The notes beneath the pieces were generated by a model, which was not told the origin of the DNA, did no database searches, and worked only from the letters and a program-made list of their open reading frames with translations. Position numbers and translations under genes: made by a program. This document shows positions 25,622-26,469 of a stretch of DNA of 26,469 nucleotides, one piece after another. The DNA lies in the IMG/VR virus record IMGVR_UViG_3300030450_000247, positions 1 to 26,469 of that record; one strand, written 5' to 3'. Origin of the DNA: a virus. How positions within the stretch are numbered: position 1 is the stretch's first letter; each line of letters starts with the position of its first letter.

Positions 25622-25801
25622 TTAATTGTACTTAGATTCCTCTTGTAAATTATACTGGTCTTTTAGATGACGTACAACTGACACCTGACCAGTGACGTAC
25701 CATATACGCCTTTCTTCCATACTAATATCTGGAGCCTTATCTGGATAGAGTGATTCCAAATAATCAATAAATTCTTTAGTTAAAGTAGGCACAGGAATCA
25801 T
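25622..25801 (-). CDS. Conserved-looking small hypothetical protein (59 aa)
   Basis: This 59-aa frame has its ATG at 25801 in an ATGA overlap with the preceding coiled-coil gene and TAA at 25622-25624, 6 nt before the next ATG. The sequence is acidic and aromatic: MIPVPTLTKEFIDYLESLYP, then DKAPDISMEERRIWYVTGQ and VSVVRHLKDQYNLQEE. Spacing, the stop/start overlap and the protein-like composition (balanced hydrophobic, charged and aromatic residues) make it a real gene. I do not recognise a family with confidence. It sits among minor head-protein genes, so a small virion or assembly protein is plausible. No membrane segment or catalytic motif is visible. Confidence 0.8.
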   Translation of the reverse strand: MIPVPTLTKEFIDYLESLYPDKAPDISMEERRIWYVTGQVSVVRHLKDQYNLQEESKYN

Positions 25802-26469
25802 ATAGTTAAACCACTAGGAGCTTCTACACCTTCATCTGGTTCCTGAGTACCACCAATACCTAAAGAAGATGTCTGTTTAACTGGTGTGTAAGAAACTCCA
25901 GGCTGTCCTACTGCTGAACCAGTCTCTTCAGAGCCTTGTTGTAGAGCTAGTTGTTGCTCTGCTTGTGCCTCTGCAGAAGCTAATGAAAGTTGTGATTGCT
26001 TTTTAGCATAACCTATCTCTTGTTTTGCTACTTGTTCTGCAGCAAAGGTGTCCTTTTTAGTTTGAGCTAATACGGCATCTGATTCTTCTTGAGCAATTCT
26101 TTGAGATTCAGCTTGTCGTGCAGTTGCTGCTTCTTGATCCTTTACTTGTTGATCTCCTAATGCTTTTGCGTCTTTATATTTTTGGTGTGAAGCTTGAACC
26201 TCCCTATTTGCAGCCTCTATATCTCTTTTTGCTTTCTCTTCTGCTGCTTTTTTAGCTCTATTTGCTGCAACGTGGCTAACAATAGTTGCTACAACCCAAA
26301 ACCATTTAAAAACAGTAGGAGATAAATTAACCTCTTCTTCTTCTTTAATATCTTGAGGCTCAGTTACATAAGCAAAAGCATATGCTGGCCTTAAATCATT
26401 ATCATTGTTAAGCATAACTTGGTAAATCCTGATTGCTTGTCTCAAAGAACGCTGGCATTCTGGCTCTTC
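25798..26469 (-). CDS. Membrane-anchored coiled-coil protein, 5' end uncertain or off the window
   Basis: The frame stays open to the window edge. A TTG at 26445 and an ATG at 26415 are possible starts, but neither has a well-placed Shine-Dalgarno sequence, so the true start may lie outside. Counting from the TTG, there is an acidic stretch at 30-40 (EPQDIKEEEEV), a hydrophobic segment at about 44-60 (TVFKWFWVVATIVSHVA) that could span a membrane, a long Ala/Glu/Gln/Lys coiled coil (61-165), and a Gly/Ser/Pro tail ending APSGLTI. The architecture repeats that of the 161-aa protein two genes downstream. Position just before the portal cluster parallels T7 genes 6.7 to 7.3, which encode minor head proteins. 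Function unknown; a minor virion or ejected protein is the likeliest guess. Confidence 0.7.
   Translation of the reverse strand, partial: EEPECQRSLRQAIRIYQVMLNNDNDLRPAYAFAYVTEPQDIKEEEEVNLSPTVFKWFWVVATIVSHVAANRAKKAAEEKAKRDIEAANREVQASHQKYKDAKALGDQQVKDQEAATARQAESQRIAQEESDAVLAQTKKDTFAAEQVAKQEIGYAKKQSQLSLASAEAQAEQQLALQQGSEETGSAVGQPGVSYTPVKQTSSLGIGGTQEPDEGVEAPSGLTI

Noticed and set aside
1-26469. tRNA genes, CRISPR arrays, integrase, attachment sites or insertion sequences
   Set aside because: None was recognised on reading. Genes are packed with gaps of at most about 103 bp, leaving no room for such elements.

Overview
The window is one continuous block of virion structural genes from a T7-like podovirus (Autographiviridae type). 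Every supported gene lies on the minus strand, so transcription runs from high to low coordinates. The order matches the T7 class III region: small head proteins, portal (8), scaffold (9), major capsid (10), tail tubular A (11), tail tubular B (12), internal virion proteins 14, 15 and 16, then tail fibre (17) and further adhesin-like proteins. The composition is AT-rich, and the fibre and adhesin proteins are of a kind common in marine phages. The proline-rich protein at the low-coordinate end resembles, from memory, proteins of marine cyanophages. A marine picocyanobacterial host is therefore my best guess, but a SAR11 or other marine host is not excluded.

Region by region in transcription order: 26469-25130 holds three small proteins upstream of the portal, two of them with a hydrophobic N-terminus followed by a coiled coil. 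25137-22723 holds the portal, a roughly 59-aa protein with no T7 counterpart that I recognise, and the scaffold. A 103-bp gap then precedes the 470-aa capsid gene, and a Rho-independent terminator follows it, in the same place as T7 T-phi. 21138-7449 is a packed run of tail tube and ejection-protein genes, three of whose junctions are 1-nt TAATG overlaps. 7448-515 is the host-recognition module: a gp17-like fibre, a LamG/SPRY-like multidomain protein, a second fibre-like protein and two tiny tail-assembly-like proteins. 510-7 encodes a proline-rich protein with one membrane segment.

The portal, scaffold and capsid proteins build the procapsid. gp11 and gp12 make the tail tube, gp14 to gp16 form the inner core ejected into the host envelope, and the gp17 region carries receptor binding. 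Terminase, replication, RNA polymerase and lysis genes are not seen and presumably lie outside the window. No tRNA, CRISPR, integrase or insertion sequence was seen.

The most unusual points are an apparently metal-dead M23 peptidase-like domain at the C-terminus of gp15, a very long gp16 with no visible transglycosylase motif, candidate inserted beta-rich modules in the capsid protein and in gp12, and a fibre repeat array that appears to have expanded by exactly three 13-residue units.
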